DNA of 64,000 nt, taken from NCBI GenBank assembly GCA_963818695.1, contig CAWFTG010000001.1, positions 186,001 to 250,000 on the forward strand. The letters are read 5' to 3'. Positions within the stretch are counted from its first letter, which is position 1; every line of letters starts with the position of its first letter. Shown here piece by piece: positions 7,249-15,735 of the stretch. The position numbers were made by a program, and so were the translations under genes. Source of the stretch: AP-15 sp963818695 (GTDB taxonomy: Bacteria; Pseudomonadota; Alphaproteobacteria; ATCC43930; CGMCC-115725). The notes under the pieces are model-generated. The model made no database searches, was not told the DNA's origin, and worked only from the letters and a program-made list of their open reading frames with translations.

Positions 7249-8217
7249 CTAGTCTCCGCCGATCGCCATCGAACTCCGGCCAATCCAGAAACGGTTGAGA
7301 ACCCGTGTCAAGGGTGCCGGACGGTTCCTCCCGGCGAGTCGCGCGAGCGCCTCGTGATAGGGCGCGACATAACGCAATCGGGCCGGCACCCAGGGGTGGG
7401 CATGGCGGAACACGGTAAGTACCCGCTCGACCGAGCGCAGCTCCGAGGGACCATACGGCAACTCGAACGCATCCCGCAGCCGGGGCGGCAACAGAGTGGC
7501 GGTCAAAGCTCGATACCAGACGGGCGCGCGCAGGCCGGTTCCGGCACCGCAGAACAGCTCGGCGGCGATGCTGCGGGCGGCGTTGCCCACCGCGATCGTG
7601 TCCGAGCTGAACATGTCGTCGACGTACCGGGTAAAGTCTGCCCAGCTCTGCGGCAGCGCGCTCTGCGGAATTCCAAACAGCCCCGCGAACAGCCGGGCAT
7701 CGGCGTAATAGCGCTCCCGATCCTCGCCCGGTAAAGGCGGGTTGACCAGCTCGTACGCAAGGAGGGCGGCATCGGTCAGCGTGGCGTGGACCCAGCGCAG
7801 CGCTGCGACATCATTGGCGCAATAGGGCGAGCCGGCGGCAAAGGCGCCAGCATCCTCGCTCAATGCGCCGCTGATCGCGGTATGCCGGCGATGCAGGCGG
7901 CGGGCGGCAGCGAGCGCTTGGCCCGTCGTGCCGAACACCATTGTAAAGACGATGCTGAAGGTGCGGTGAAACCGGCCGATCGGGTCGGCCAGGCTCCGGG
8001 AATGCTGGGTGATAGCGGCGGCGACCCAGGGATGGGCGAGCTGCAATAGCAATGCGCGGCCTGCTCCCAGAAAAACCGCCGCTTCGCGGTCGACGCGCCA
8101 GATGACCGAATGCGGGCCAAAAATGCCTGCCGAGTCGCCCGCCGCGGCGGACTGTACCATCGCCAGCTCGCGCTCGAGATCGGCCCCGGTGACGATGGCG
8201 GACGATCCCGGCGTCAT
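7249..8217 (-). CDS. MpaB-family oxygenase (DUF2236; rubber-oxygenase-like)
   Basis: 322 residues. The DUF2236/MpaB signature is plain: WRVDREAAVFLGAGRALLLQ and LAHPWVAAAITQHS followed by DPIGRFHRTFSIVFTMVFG near residues 40-100. The fold is all-helical; characterised relatives (latex-clearing protein, MpaB) bind heme b through conserved His and carry out oxidative cleavage, but the substrate of this soil-bacterial branch is unknown. No export signal. It lies first in a same-strand run with the UGSC partner gene (3-nt gap) and the selenoprotein. Length fits the family. Confidence 0.85.
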   Translation of the reverse strand: MTPGSSAIVTGADLERELAMVQSAAAGDSAGIFGPHSVIWRVDREAAVFLGAGRALLLQLAHPWVAAAITQHSRSLADPIGRFHRTFSIVFTMVFGTTGQALAAARRLHRRHTAISGALSEDAGAFAAGSPYCANDVAALRWVHATLTDAALLAYELVNPPLPGEDRERYYADARLFAGLFGIPQSALPQSWADFTRYVDDMFSSDTIAVGNAARSIAAELFCGAGTGLRAPVWYRALTATLLPPRLRDAFELPYGPSELRSVERVLTVFRHAHPWVPARLRYVAPYHEALARLAGRNRPAPLTRVLNRFWIGRSSMAIGGD

Positions 8218-8233
8218 TGGCGAAGCGACGCCA

Positions 8234-8635
8234 TCACCCTCTCTCGAAATCCTCGAGCGAGAGCCCCAGCGCAGAGGCGCCCTCTGCGAGATAATCGCCG
8301 AGGAGCGGCGTGCCGACGAGATAATCCGTCACGCTCGCGATCGTGCTCTCTCTTGCCTCTCGCAGCGCTTCCGGCCAGCTGTCCGCGTCGTAGTCGCCGC
8401 GGCCGAGCCACATCAGCGCGATCACTTCCTGACGTTCCGGGTCGCCGAGCCCGTCGATGGCGTCCCGCAGTTCCTGCTCAGTCGGATTGTCGGGCGTGTC
8501 GAGCAGGACTTGTCGCTCATCGTCATCGGCCGGGTCCGAGCCGGTCGCCGCATCCGGCTCTATCGGCACCTCGGCATCGAACTCGCGCGCCTTGGCGATG
8601 ATGAAGGCGAGTCTCTCAAGTGGAATGACCAGCAT
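8234..8635 (-). CDS. DUF3775 domain-containing protein
   Basis: 133 residues, strongly acidic, no signal peptide. The C-terminal half carries the DUF3775 core: ELRDAIDGLGDPERQEVIALMWLGRGDYD (two blocks, about residues 55-83) followed by WPEALREARE and LGDYLAEGASALGLSLEDFE. The family is common in Alphaproteobacteria, is of unknown function and usually has this length. It sits between phosphoketolase and the MpaB-like gene, on the same strand as both. Confidence 0.85.
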   Translation of the reverse strand: MLVIPLERLAFIIAKAREFDAEVPIEPDAATGSDPADDDERQVLLDTPDNPTEQELRDAIDGLGDPERQEVIALMWLGRGDYDADSWPEALREARESTIASVTDYLVGTPLLGDYLAEGASALGLSLEDFERG

Positions 8636-8660
8636 CAGGGTTCTCTTTATATATCGAAGG

Positions 8661-11048
8661 CTAAACGCCGGCCGCCTCCGGCCAGCGCCACTGCTTGACC
8701 TCGGGCATGTCGTCGCCGTAGCGGGTGATGTACTGCTTGTGCTCGATCAGCTTGTCGCGCATCGCCTGCTTGGCATAGGCGGCGAGGTAGCCGAGCTTCG
8801 GCACGCGGTCGATCACGTCGCTGACCAGATGGAAGCGGTCGAGATCGTTGCGCACGACCATGTCGAAGGGTGTCGTCGTCGTCCCCTCCTCCTTGTAGCC
8901 GCGAACGTGGATATTGTCGTGGTTGGTGCGCCGGTAGGTCAGCCGGTGGATCAGCCAGGGGTAGCCGTGATGGGCAAAGACCACCGGCTTGTCGGTCGTG
9001 AACAACGCGTCGAAATCGTGGTCGGTAATACCGTGCGGATGCTCCTCGTGGGGCTGCAAGGTCATCAGGTCGACGACATTGACGACCCTGATCTTGAGGT
9101 CGGGAACATGGTGGCGCAGAAGGTCGACGGCCGCCAGCGTTTCCATGGTCGGGACGTCGCCGGCGCACGCCATCACGACATCGGGCTCGCCGCCGCGGTC
9201 GTTGCTCGCCCATTCCCAGATGCCGATCCCGGCATCGCAGTGCTTGATCGCGGCTTCGATATCGAGCCACTGCGGCGCCGGCTGCTTGCCGGCGACGATG
9301 ATGTTGATGCGGTCCCAACTGCGCAGGCAGTGGTCGGTAACCCATAACAGCGTGTTGGCGTCGGGCGGCAGATAGACGCGGATGACATCGGCTTTCTTAT
9401 TGCAGACGTAGTCGATAAATCCGGGATCCTGGTGGCTGAACCCATTGTGGTCCTGCCGCCAGACATGCGAAGTGAGCAGATAATTCAGCGAGGAAATCGG
9501 CCGCCGCCACGGGATCTTCTGCGAGCTCTCCAGCCATTTGGCGTGCTGGTTGAACATCGAATCAACGATGTGAATGAACGCCTCGTAGCAGTTGAACAAG
9601 CCGTGGCGCCCGGTCAGCAGATAGCCTTCGAGCCAGCCCTCGCAGGTGTGCTCGCTGAGGATCTCCATGACGCGACCGTCGGGCGACAGGTGATCGTCCT
9701 CGGGTATGGTCTCCGCCATCCAGGCGCGGTTGGTGGTTTCGAACACCGCGGACAGCCGATTGGAGGCCGTCTCGTCCGGGCCGAACAAGCGGAAATTCGG
9801 GTTCTGTTTCATGATATCGCGCAGGAAGGCACCCATGATCCGCGTCGCCTCGGCCTCGATGCGACCCGGGTGCGTAACCCCAATCGCATAATCGGCGAAA
9901 TCGGGCATGGCCAGATCACGCCGCAACAGCCCGCCATTGGCGTGCGGGTTGGCGCTCATGCGCCGGTCGCCTTCGGGGGCAAGGGCGGCAATGTCGGGCC
10001 GTACCCGGCCATCGCCGTCGAACAGTTCGCGCGGCTGGTAGCTGCGCATCCACTCCTCGAGCAATTTGACGTGCTCCGGCTTGTCCATATCGGCGAACGG
10101 GACCTGGTGGGATCGCCAGTATCCTTCGGTCTTCAACCCGTCGACGTATTTTGGCCCGGTCCAGCCCTTCGGGCTGCGCAGGATGATCATCGGCCATTGC
10201 GGACACGGGACGAGCCTGCCGCCACGCGCTTCCTTTTGGATCGCGGCGATCTCGTCCAGCACCGTGTCGAGCGTCGCCGCCATCAGCTGGTGCATCTTCG
10301 CCGGGTCGTCGCCCTCGACGAAATTCGGCTTGTAGCCATACCCGACAAACAGCTCTTCCAACGCATTCCGCGGAATCCGGGCGAGGATCGTCGGATTGGC
10401 GATCTTGTAGCCGTTCAGATGCAGGATCGGCAGCACGGCGCCGCCGGTCGCCGGATTGAGGAACTTGTTGCCGTGCCAGGAAGTTGCGAGCGGCCCCGTC
10501 TCCGCCTCGCCGTCGCCGACGACGCAGGCGACGACCAGATTAGGGTTGTCGAGCGCCGCGCCATAGGCATGCGATAGCGAGTAACCGAGCTCACCCCCTT
10601 CGTGGATCGACCCCGGCGTCTCGGGCGCGGCGTGGCTCGGGATACCGCCCGGAAAGCTGAATTGCTTGAACAGCCGCCGCATCCCGTCCTTGTTCTGCGG
10701 TATGTTCGGGTAGATCTCGCTGTAGGTGCCTTCGAGCCACGTGTTGGCGACCATGCCGGGACCGCCATGGCCGGGACCGCAAATGTAAATCATGTCGAGG
10801 CCGCGCGCCTTGATCACGCGATTGAGATGCACGTAGACGAAATTGAGGCCGGGTGTCGTTCCCCAATGGCCCAGAAGGCGGGGCTTGATGTCGGCGCGTT
10901 CCAGCGGCCGCTCGAGCAATGGATTGTCGAGCAAATAAATCTGCCCCACCGAGAGATAGTTCGCCGCCCGCCACCAGGAGTGAATCACGTCGAGTTCTGC
11001 CGGCGACAATGGTTGCGCGGCGGTCTGGGTCCCATCTTCCCGAGGCAT
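8661..11048 (-). CDS. xfp: phosphoketolase (xylulose-5-phosphate/fructose-6-phosphate)
   Basis: Thiamine-diphosphate enzyme that splits xylulose 5-phosphate (or fructose 6-phosphate) with inorganic phosphate to acetyl phosphate plus glyceraldehyde 3-phosphate (or erythrose 4-phosphate). 795 residues from ATG 11048, chosen because AAGGAG lies just upstream (the ORF is open six codons more). Signatures: GHWGTTPGLNFVYVHLNR (60-77), YICGPGHGGPGMVANTWLEG (88-107), SIHEGGELGYSLSHAYGAA (147-165) and TPP-binding GDGEAETGP (178-186). Full length for the family, no lesions. It stands beside universal stress and CBS-domain genes, a grouping typical of low-oxygen/stress carbon metabolism; acetyl phosphate could feed ATP via acetate kinase, absent here. 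Confidence 0.96.
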   Translation of the reverse strand: MPREDGTQTAAQPLSPAELDVIHSWWRAANYLSVGQIYLLDNPLLERPLERADIKPRLLGHWGTTPGLNFVYVHLNRVIKARGLDMIYICGPGHGGPGMVANTWLEGTYSEIYPNIPQNKDGMRRLFKQFSFPGGIPSHAAPETPGSIHEGGELGYSLSHAYGAALDNPNLVVACVVGDGEAETGPLATSWHGNKFLNPATGGAVLPILHLNGYKIANPTILARIPRNALEELFVGYGYKPNFVEGDDPAKMHQLMAATLDTVLDEIAAIQKEARGGRLVPCPQWPMIILRSPKGWTGPKYVDGLKTEGYWRSHQVPFADMDKPEHVKLLEEWMRSYQPRELFDGDGRVRPDIAALAPEGDRRMSANPHANGGLLRRDLAMPDFADYAIGVTHPGRIEAEATRIMGAFLRDIMKQNPNFRLFGPDETASNRLSAVFETTNRAWMAETIPEDDHLSPDGRVMEILSEHTCEGWLEGYLLTGRHGLFNCYEAFIHIVDSMFNQHAKWLESSQKIPWRRPISSLNYLLTSHVWRQDHNGFSHQDPGFIDYVCNKKADVIRVYLPPDANTLLWVTDHCLRSWDRINIIVAGKQPAPQWLDIEAAIKHCDAGIGIWEWASNDRGGEPDVVMACAGDVPTMETLAAVDLLRHHVPDLKIRVVNVVDLMTLQPHEEHPHGITDHDFDALFTTDKPVVFAHHGYPWLIHRLTYRRTNHDNIHVRGYKEEGTTTTPFDMVVRNDLDRFHLVSDVIDRVPKLGYLAAYAKQAMRDKLIEHKQYITRYGDDMPEVKQWRWPEAAGV

Positions 11049-11174
11049 TTCGGGGTCTCCTTGCAAGAAATCGCAATCAGGTCGCAGGGCTCGGCTTGGC
11101 CTCGGACAACTCGGGGTCTCTCGACGCCGCTATGTGTTAACGCTGGAACGAAGAATATCGCTCGGCGAAGGCAG

Positions 11175-11663
11175 TCATTTGACCAGAGTGACGGGCATGC
11201 GAGCGAGCTGTACGACTTTTGTGGCAACCGAGCCGAGGAACAATCCGCGCAATGCGCCCAGTCCGCGCGTCCCCATCACAATCTGATCGGCTTTGATTGA
11301 GTGTGCAATCCTGACGATCGTTTCGGCAATCGGACCCAACTCGGCTCGTGTCTCGAATTTGACCGCAGCCTTGCGGCACAGCCCGATTGGGCGTCGGAGA
11401 GCCTTTTTCGATTGATGCGCAGCAGCCTCTCGATCCGCATTGGCCGTGACGACCGCGGCGATGTCTGAAACCTCGAGCGTCTCGCGGCTTTGAACATTCA
11501 GCAAAATGACCTCGGTTTCCGGTCTGCCACGAGCGAGCGACAATGCATAGGCGACGGCGTGGTTCGCCGGCGCCGAGCCATCGACGGGGACAATGATTCT
11601 CACGGCGAGAGCCGCTCGCGTATTCGTCAGCTCTCCAACCGTATGGTGAGCCGCAGCGATCAT
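11175..11663 (-). CDS. universal stress protein, UspA family
   Basis: About 162 residues from ATG 11663. This start overlaps the stop of the CBS gene as ATGA (11660-11663), which suggests translational coupling, and GGGGAGG lies immediately upstream. A GTG nearer the domain (VRIIVPVDGS) is another candidate. The domain starts VRIIVPVDGSAPANHAVAYA and ends with the nucleotide-binding loop IKADQIVMGTRGLGALRGLFLGSVA, with the G-2x-G-9x-G-(S/T) pattern of ATP-binding Usp proteins. Cytoplasmic stress protein, likely co-regulated with phosphoketolase downstream. Confidence 0.85.
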   Translation of the reverse strand: MIAAAHHTVGELTNTRAALAVRIIVPVDGSAPANHAVAYALSLARGRPETEVILLNVQSRETLEVSDIAAVVTANADREAAAHQSKKALRRPIGLCRKAAVKFETRAELGPIAETIVRIAHSIKADQIVMGTRGLGALRGLFLGSVATKVVQLARMPVTLVK

Positions 11664-12704
11664 CCTCCCCAAATGAGGAAAAGACCGATGTCCCCGGGAT
11701 AGCCGCCCGGAAAATCGAGGACGCGGGCTGCCAAGTGAAAGCCACCCGGCTTCAGATCGCGCTGCCAAAGCAGGTAAATCTCGGCGGCCTCGCCGCGCAA
11801 GGTTTCGGGCCAGCTTGCCAGCGGCACGTTGATTGAGCGCCTGCGATCGGTGCACAGATCGGCCGGGAAGCGGAGCAACATAAACTCTTTCTCGCCGCGC
11901 GCAGCCGCTTCGCGTGCGCGGTGCAAAATTGAGCGCCAGCTTTCCTCGCCGATATGGTGGTCAACCAGCTCCCTGACTCGCGCGTGGCTCTGCTCCGCGA
12001 CTGATCGGCGCTTCTCATCTCGATGTTCGACCTTCTGATGTTCGAAATCGGCGTTCAGCTCGCGAAAATCTGCCACGGTCAGAGCCGCCTCCAGGTTGGC
12101 CGGCGCCGTCTCGCGGGGCGTCCTGGAGCCCGCCATGTCGTGCTGGTGACCGAAGCGGCGGTCGATCGCGGTCACGACACCCGTCAGCAGCCCGTGCTCT
12201 CTGACGCTAACTCCCGAACCGTGCTGTCTTGCTTGATTCATGCCGTGCTGTCTTGCTTGATTCATGCTGAAAGCGCGAAGCAGGTCGGCGCGGCTGACAA
12301 TTCCGACCACGCGATCGTCGCGTACGACCGGAACCCGTTTGATCCGATATCCTGCAGGAGACGGGCAATCTCCGATGCCTCGGTTCTCTCGGTGATCCTG
12401 ACCACCGGCGTGGTCATCACATCTCGAGCGGTGAGGTGCGTTTTGCCGAAACTTGCCAGCACTCGGGGGGGAGGGTTTCTCCTTCAGCCAACAGCGTAAC
12501 CCAGCAATCACGCCGCGCCTGCCGGTCGGCCTCGCCGCGTCCGAGGAGATCACCCTCGCTGACCATCCCAATGGCCATCCCGCCGCGGTCAATGACCGGC
12601 ACTGCACTGATCCCATTTGCGAGCAGAAGGCGCGCTATCTCGCGCGTCGAGCTATCGGACGAGACGCTGACCACGTCTTTGGTCATAAACTCGCGTGCTT
12701 GCAT
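11660..12704 (-). CDS. tandem CBS-domain protein with C-terminal domain of unknown function, two frameshifts
   Basis: ATG 12704 begins MQAREFMTKDVVSVSSDSS, first CBS motif to about MVSEGDLLGR. At a run of seven C (minus strand, about 12465-12471) the frame is lost; one extra C restores VLASFGKTHLTARDVMTTPVV. Near 12350 a second missing base changes frame again, after which YRIKRVPVVRDDRVVGIVSRADLLRAF completes the second CBS domain. The rest (about 190 residues, with FMLLRFPADLC and GEAAEIYLLWQRDLKPGGFHLA) is a conserved-looking tail I cannot name. Two added bases give a 348-residue protein. CBS pairs bind adenosyl ligands and gate other domains. It is coupled (ATGA) to the Usp gene downstream. 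Either two base-call errors or an early pseudogene. Confidence 0.7.
12219..12266. repeat. 24-bp perfect tandem duplication inside the CBS gene
   Basis: The unit CCGTGCTGTCTTGCTTGATT+CATG is present at 12219-12242 and 12243-12266. It is a multiple of three and adds one copy of MNQARQHG to the protein (MNQARQHGMNQARQHG), just after the second CBS domain. In-frame slippage, probably neutral linker variation. Confidence 0.9.
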
Positions 12705-12761
12705 GGCGAGGTCTCCAAAGAGCCTATCATAGGCCGGTCAGCTGCGCACCGGCAGGTACCC

Positions 12762-13625
12762 TCAATGCATCATCAGCACGGGCACGGCGGTGCCGCGCAA
12801 CACGCGCTCTGTGAAGCCGCCAAAAACCCATTCGCGCAACCGGCTGTGGCCGTAGGCGCCCATAACGACAAGGGCGCCTTCTTCGGCGGCGGCCGCGAGG
12901 AGGGTGTCGGCGGCGCCCTGCCGGTCGGGCCTCAGGTGACGGGTCGACGCGTTCAGACCATGCCAGGAGAGAGCGGTCATCAGCCGGGCGCCCTCCTCGT
13001 CCGAGAGGCCCTCTTCCTCGGCCACGGTCGCGATCAGGATCTGCTTTGCTTTCGACAGGAGCGGCATCGCCGCGGTTACCGCCCGGGCGGCTTCCGGCGC
13101 CGCCTTCCAGGCGATAACAATCGTTTCGGGAAGTGAGACCAGCGGGGTCGCGGGCACTATCAGCACCGGCCTCCCGGTGCCGACCAGCGCCGCTTCTACT
13201 GTATCGATCGAGACGCCCTGATCATCCGCCGGGCGTCCAACCACCAGCATGTCTGCCGCTCGGCCATATTCCCGAACCCAATAGGCCTCGTCGCCGGTCT
13301 GCAGAAGCCACTGCGCCGTAGGGCTTTGTTGGCCGGCCGGGACATCCTCGATCACCAGCCGCTCACGCTCGCAAAAGCGTTGAAACAATTGCCTGGCCGT
13401 GTCCTCCCGCCGGGTGGCTTCCTCGTTTACCCGCTCGACCAGGCCGCTGGCCATCGCCGCACCGCTTCCGTCGGTCGCCATGGCCGCCACCATGGCGGCA
13501 GCGTCGACGCGAATGTGCAAGAAATCGATGTGCGCATCAAATGCGCGGGCCGCCGCCAGGGCCGATGTGAAGACCGCATCATCGGTGTGGTTTCCGGTCG
13601 CCGGTACGAGAATTGTTTTGATCAT
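12762..13625 (-). CDS. universal stress protein with two Usp domains
   Basis: 287 residues. N-terminal Usp domain begins MIKTILVPATGNHTDDAVF; the second, after about residue 150 (SLPETIVIAWKAAPEAARAV), ends in the classical loop EEGALVVMGAYGHSRLREWVFGG. The first domain lacks a recognisable ATP loop and has ADMLVVGRPADDQ in its place, so only the second is likely to bind nucleotide. ATG 13625 has GGAGG 4 nt upstream. A FixK/FNR-like palindrome lies 57-70 nt upstream of the start with a TAGAGT hexamer at the right distance for a class II promoter. First gene of the stress block that continues to CBS, Usp and phosphoketolase. Confidence 0.92.
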   Translation of the reverse strand: MIKTILVPATGNHTDDAVFTSALAAARAFDAHIDFLHIRVDAAAMVAAMATDGSGAAMASGLVERVNEEATRREDTARQLFQRFCERERLVIEDVPAGQQSPTAQWLLQTGDEAYWVREYGRAADMLVVGRPADDQGVSIDTVEAALVGTGRPVLIVPATPLVSLPETIVIAWKAAPEAARAVTAAMPLLSKAKQILIATVAEEEGLSDEEGARLMTALSWHGLNASTRHLRPDRQGAADTLLAAAAEEGALVVMGAYGHSRLREWVFGGFTERVLRGTAVPVLMMH

Positions 13626-13681
13626 CGAGCCTCCGCTGGCCGGTCGCGACGAGAACTCTACCGAATTTCCGCCAATCTAGT

Positions 13682-13695
13682 TTGAGCTACCTCAA
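13682..13695 (-). promoter_or_regulatory. FixK/FNR-type binding site (anaerobox)
   Basis: TTGAGCTACCTCAA fits the TTGA-N6-TCAA consensus of the Crp/Fnr superfamily regulators FNR/FixK. On the minus strand a TAGAGT -10-like hexamer lies 21 nt after the site, so the site would be centred near -41.5, the class II activator position. The transcript would lead into the double Usp gene at 13625. Confidence 0.6.
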
Positions 13696-13696
13696 T

Positions 13697-14533
13697 TTAC
13701 GGCACGAGGCGGCGCGCGACCGCCACCGCCAACGGCAATGCCGCACGCTGTGTGCGCGGACCGAGCGCCAGCGGCTTCAGCAGCATGCGTACGCTCATCT
13801 CGTGCGGGAAGTGATCGCGAACGAGATCGCGGCATTTGCGGCGCAAGTCGCGATTCACCGCGGCATCGAAGGCGGCCTCGGGATAACGCGCGCAATAAAC
13901 ATTTTTCAGAACGATAAAGCTGTCGTCGCCGCCGGTCATTCGGAGCCGCCGCCACAGCGCGGGAATGATCGCGGCGCGGCTCGGGCATTCGGCCTCGCGG
14001 TATTGCCGGAAGAAACGGTAGAAATGTTTATAGTGCCGAACCTCGTCTTCGACGATGCGGCGCGCCAGCAGCGACAGCACCGGATCGGGGCTGGCGCGTG
14101 ACAGGGTCGTGTAATAGCTGGCCGTACCCATCTCGACGACACAACGCGAGGCCATTTCCAGGCTGCGCCTGGTCTCCAGCGACGTGTCGCAGAAGGGTCT
14201 GAATTCCTCGACAAACCGCAGGTAGGCGGGTTCCCACTCGAATTCCGGCCACGCAGTTTCGACATACCGGCGCAATGCCCGGCCGTGCTGCAATTCCTCC
14301 GGAAGCCAATAACGCTCCAGCCATGACGTGACTTCGTCATCGCCGGCAAGAAACTCGATCAGATTTTCGGTGTATAGGTCCGTCGCGCTTTCCATCAGCG
14401 ACGCCGAGGCGACTAGATAAAAGAATGCATCGCTGTTCGCCACCCTATCATGGCGGATTTCGTGCCATGGAATATCGGCGAGCGACCAGCGCTGCCGAGC
14501 AAACGAGCGGTGATCTGCGATGCGTTCCGCCAT
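13697..14533 (-). CDS. ferritin-like di-iron protein
   Basis: 278 residues from ATG 14533; a TTG three codons upstream overlaps the stop of the preceding gene, so the two are tightly coupled. The sequence fits a four-helix di-iron carboxylate fold: Glu in ASLMESATDLYTE (48, 56), EELQH (E80-x-x-H83), EMGTASYY (E134) and EDEVRHYKHF (E164-x-x-H167), i.e. two ExxH motifs. No signal peptide. Relatives include ferritin-like oxygenases and acyl-ACP desaturase-like proteins; I cannot tell which reaction. Its overlap with a flavoenzyme gene suggests a joint role. Confidence 0.75.
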   Translation of the reverse strand: MAERIADHRSFARQRWSLADIPWHEIRHDRVANSDAFFYLVASASLMESATDLYTENLIEFLAGDDEVTSWLERYWLPEELQHGRALRRYVETAWPEFEWEPAYLRFVEEFRPFCDTSLETRRSLEMASRCVVEMGTASYYTTLSRASPDPVLSLLARRIVEDEVRHYKHFYRFFRQYREAECPSRAAIIPALWRRLRMTGGDDSFIVLKNVYCARYPEAAFDAAVNRDLRRKCRDLVRDHFPHEMSVRMLLKPLALGPRTQRAALPLAVAVARRLVP

Positions 14534-14538
14534 CCTGG

Positions 14539-15717
14539 TCAAAAGGTAAACAGTGTGCCTTCGGCCTGCAAACCTAGCAGAACCTGGCCGACTGTTGCGA
14601 AATGCGCCTGGCGGCCTTGATATTGCTGGATCACGGTATGGACATCGCGGAAACGGCGCTCGAACGGGTTGTTCTCGAAAATCGCCGTCGCGCCCGCCGC
14701 GTGATAGGCCGTGTCGACGACGTCCTTTGCCTGATGGATGGCCCAGGTGGAGGCCAGCCGGATCGTCGTGTTGTGATCGAGAGTCAGCCGCCCCGACTGT
14801 GCGACGTCAAGCCAGATTTGCTCGAGCGAACCCAAGAGGAAAGCGCGTGCCGCCCGGAGCCGCGCTGCCGACAGCGCCACTTGTGACTGCACGACATTGT
14901 CGTCGCGCAATGTGCGCTTGGCGCCGCGCGGGATCTTGTCGCGGGCGAGCTCGATAAAAGCGTCCAGAGTGCGTCGCGCAATGCCGAGCGCGACGCCGGC
15001 GAAGCCGGAGGAATACATGTTGCTGCTGCTGAAGGCGTAGAGCAGGCCCGGCTGACGCGGCTTCGGCTCGGCTTCCCGCAACACCGTATGGCTGTCCGGC
15101 ACAAAGAGATCGGTGACGGTATAGCTGTCGCTTCCCGTGCCGCGCAAACCGATGACATGCCAGATGTCGGAGAATTTGGCGCTGGCTTTCGGGAAAAGCA
15201 GTGTCCGCATCACCGGGCCGCCGTCCGGCCGCAGCCGCGGGGTCCCATCCTCGCCGAGGATCGCCACATGGGCGCCGAGCCAGGTCGCATGATGGCTGCC
15301 GCTGGCGAAGCTCCAGGTCCCGGTCAGCCGGTAGCCGCCCGCGACCGCGCGGGCCTCGGCCGGGCCGGGCGGACCCCAGGCGACGATGCCGCGTCTGCCT
15401 CCGAAGATCTCCCGCGCCACCTCCGGGTCGAGCAGGGCCGCCGTCATCGCGCAGCCGTTGGCCTGGCCGAGGCACCAGGCGGTGCTGGCGTCATGCTTCG
15501 CCACCTCCTCGATGACTTGCACATAGTCCGCCGGCGGCAATTCGGCGCCGCCCAGCGAGCGCGGCAACAGCAGCCGGAAGAGGCCGCGATCGACCAGGGC
15601 TTCGACGATCGGTTCTGGAAGCTCGCGGCGCCGCTCGATCTCCCCGGCCGCCGCTTCCATTTCCGGGCCCAGTTCTCGTGCGCGATCGACGTATTCGGTT
15701 ACGGGCAATTCGGTCAT
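14539..15717 (-). CDS. acyl-CoA dehydrogenase-family flavoenzyme (possible flavin-dependent monooxygenase)
   Basis: 392 residues with the acyl-CoA dehydrogenase fold: N-terminal helical domain (ELPEPIVEALVDRGLFRLLLPRSLGGAELPP, two blocks), beta domain with YRLTGTWSFASGSHHATWLGAH (about 129-150), and a C-terminal domain of the Acyl-CoA_dh_2 type (YSSGFAGVALGIARR ... YHAAGATAIFENNPFERRFRDVHTVIQQYQG, two blocks). The GATAIF...FRD motif is typical of the DszC/HsaA-like flavin monooxygenase branch rather than true beta-oxidation dehydrogenases, and the catalytic Glu of the latter is not apparent. Stop overlaps the start region of the di-iron protein. Preceded by the amidase gene after 18 nt, same strand. 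Confidence 0.85.
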   Translation of the reverse strand: MTELPVTEYVDRARELGPEMEAAAGEIERRRELPEPIVEALVDRGLFRLLLPRSLGGAELPPADYVQVIEEVAKHDASTAWCLGQANGCAMTAALLDPEVAREIFGGRRGIVAWGPPGPAEARAVAGGYRLTGTWSFASGSHHATWLGAHVAILGEDGTPRLRPDGGPVMRTLLFPKASAKFSDIWHVIGLRGTGSDSYTVTDLFVPDSHTVLREAEPKPRQPGLLYAFSSSNMYSSGFAGVALGIARRTLDAFIELARDKIPRGAKRTLRDDNVVQSQVALSAARLRAARAFLLGSLEQIWLDVAQSGRLTLDHNTTIRLASTWAIHQAKDVVDTAYHAAGATAIFENNPFERRFRDVHTVIQQYQGRQAHFATVGQVLLGLQAEGTLFTF

Positions 15718-15735
15718 CGATGCCGGGATTAACCC

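Noticed and set aside
8457..10577. Long plus-strand ORFs opposite phosphoketolase (up to 381 codons)
   Set aside because: Antisense shadows of a high-GC gene; their translations are Arg/Val/Gly-rich, have no ribosome sites and match no family, while the minus strand is a perfect phosphoketolase.
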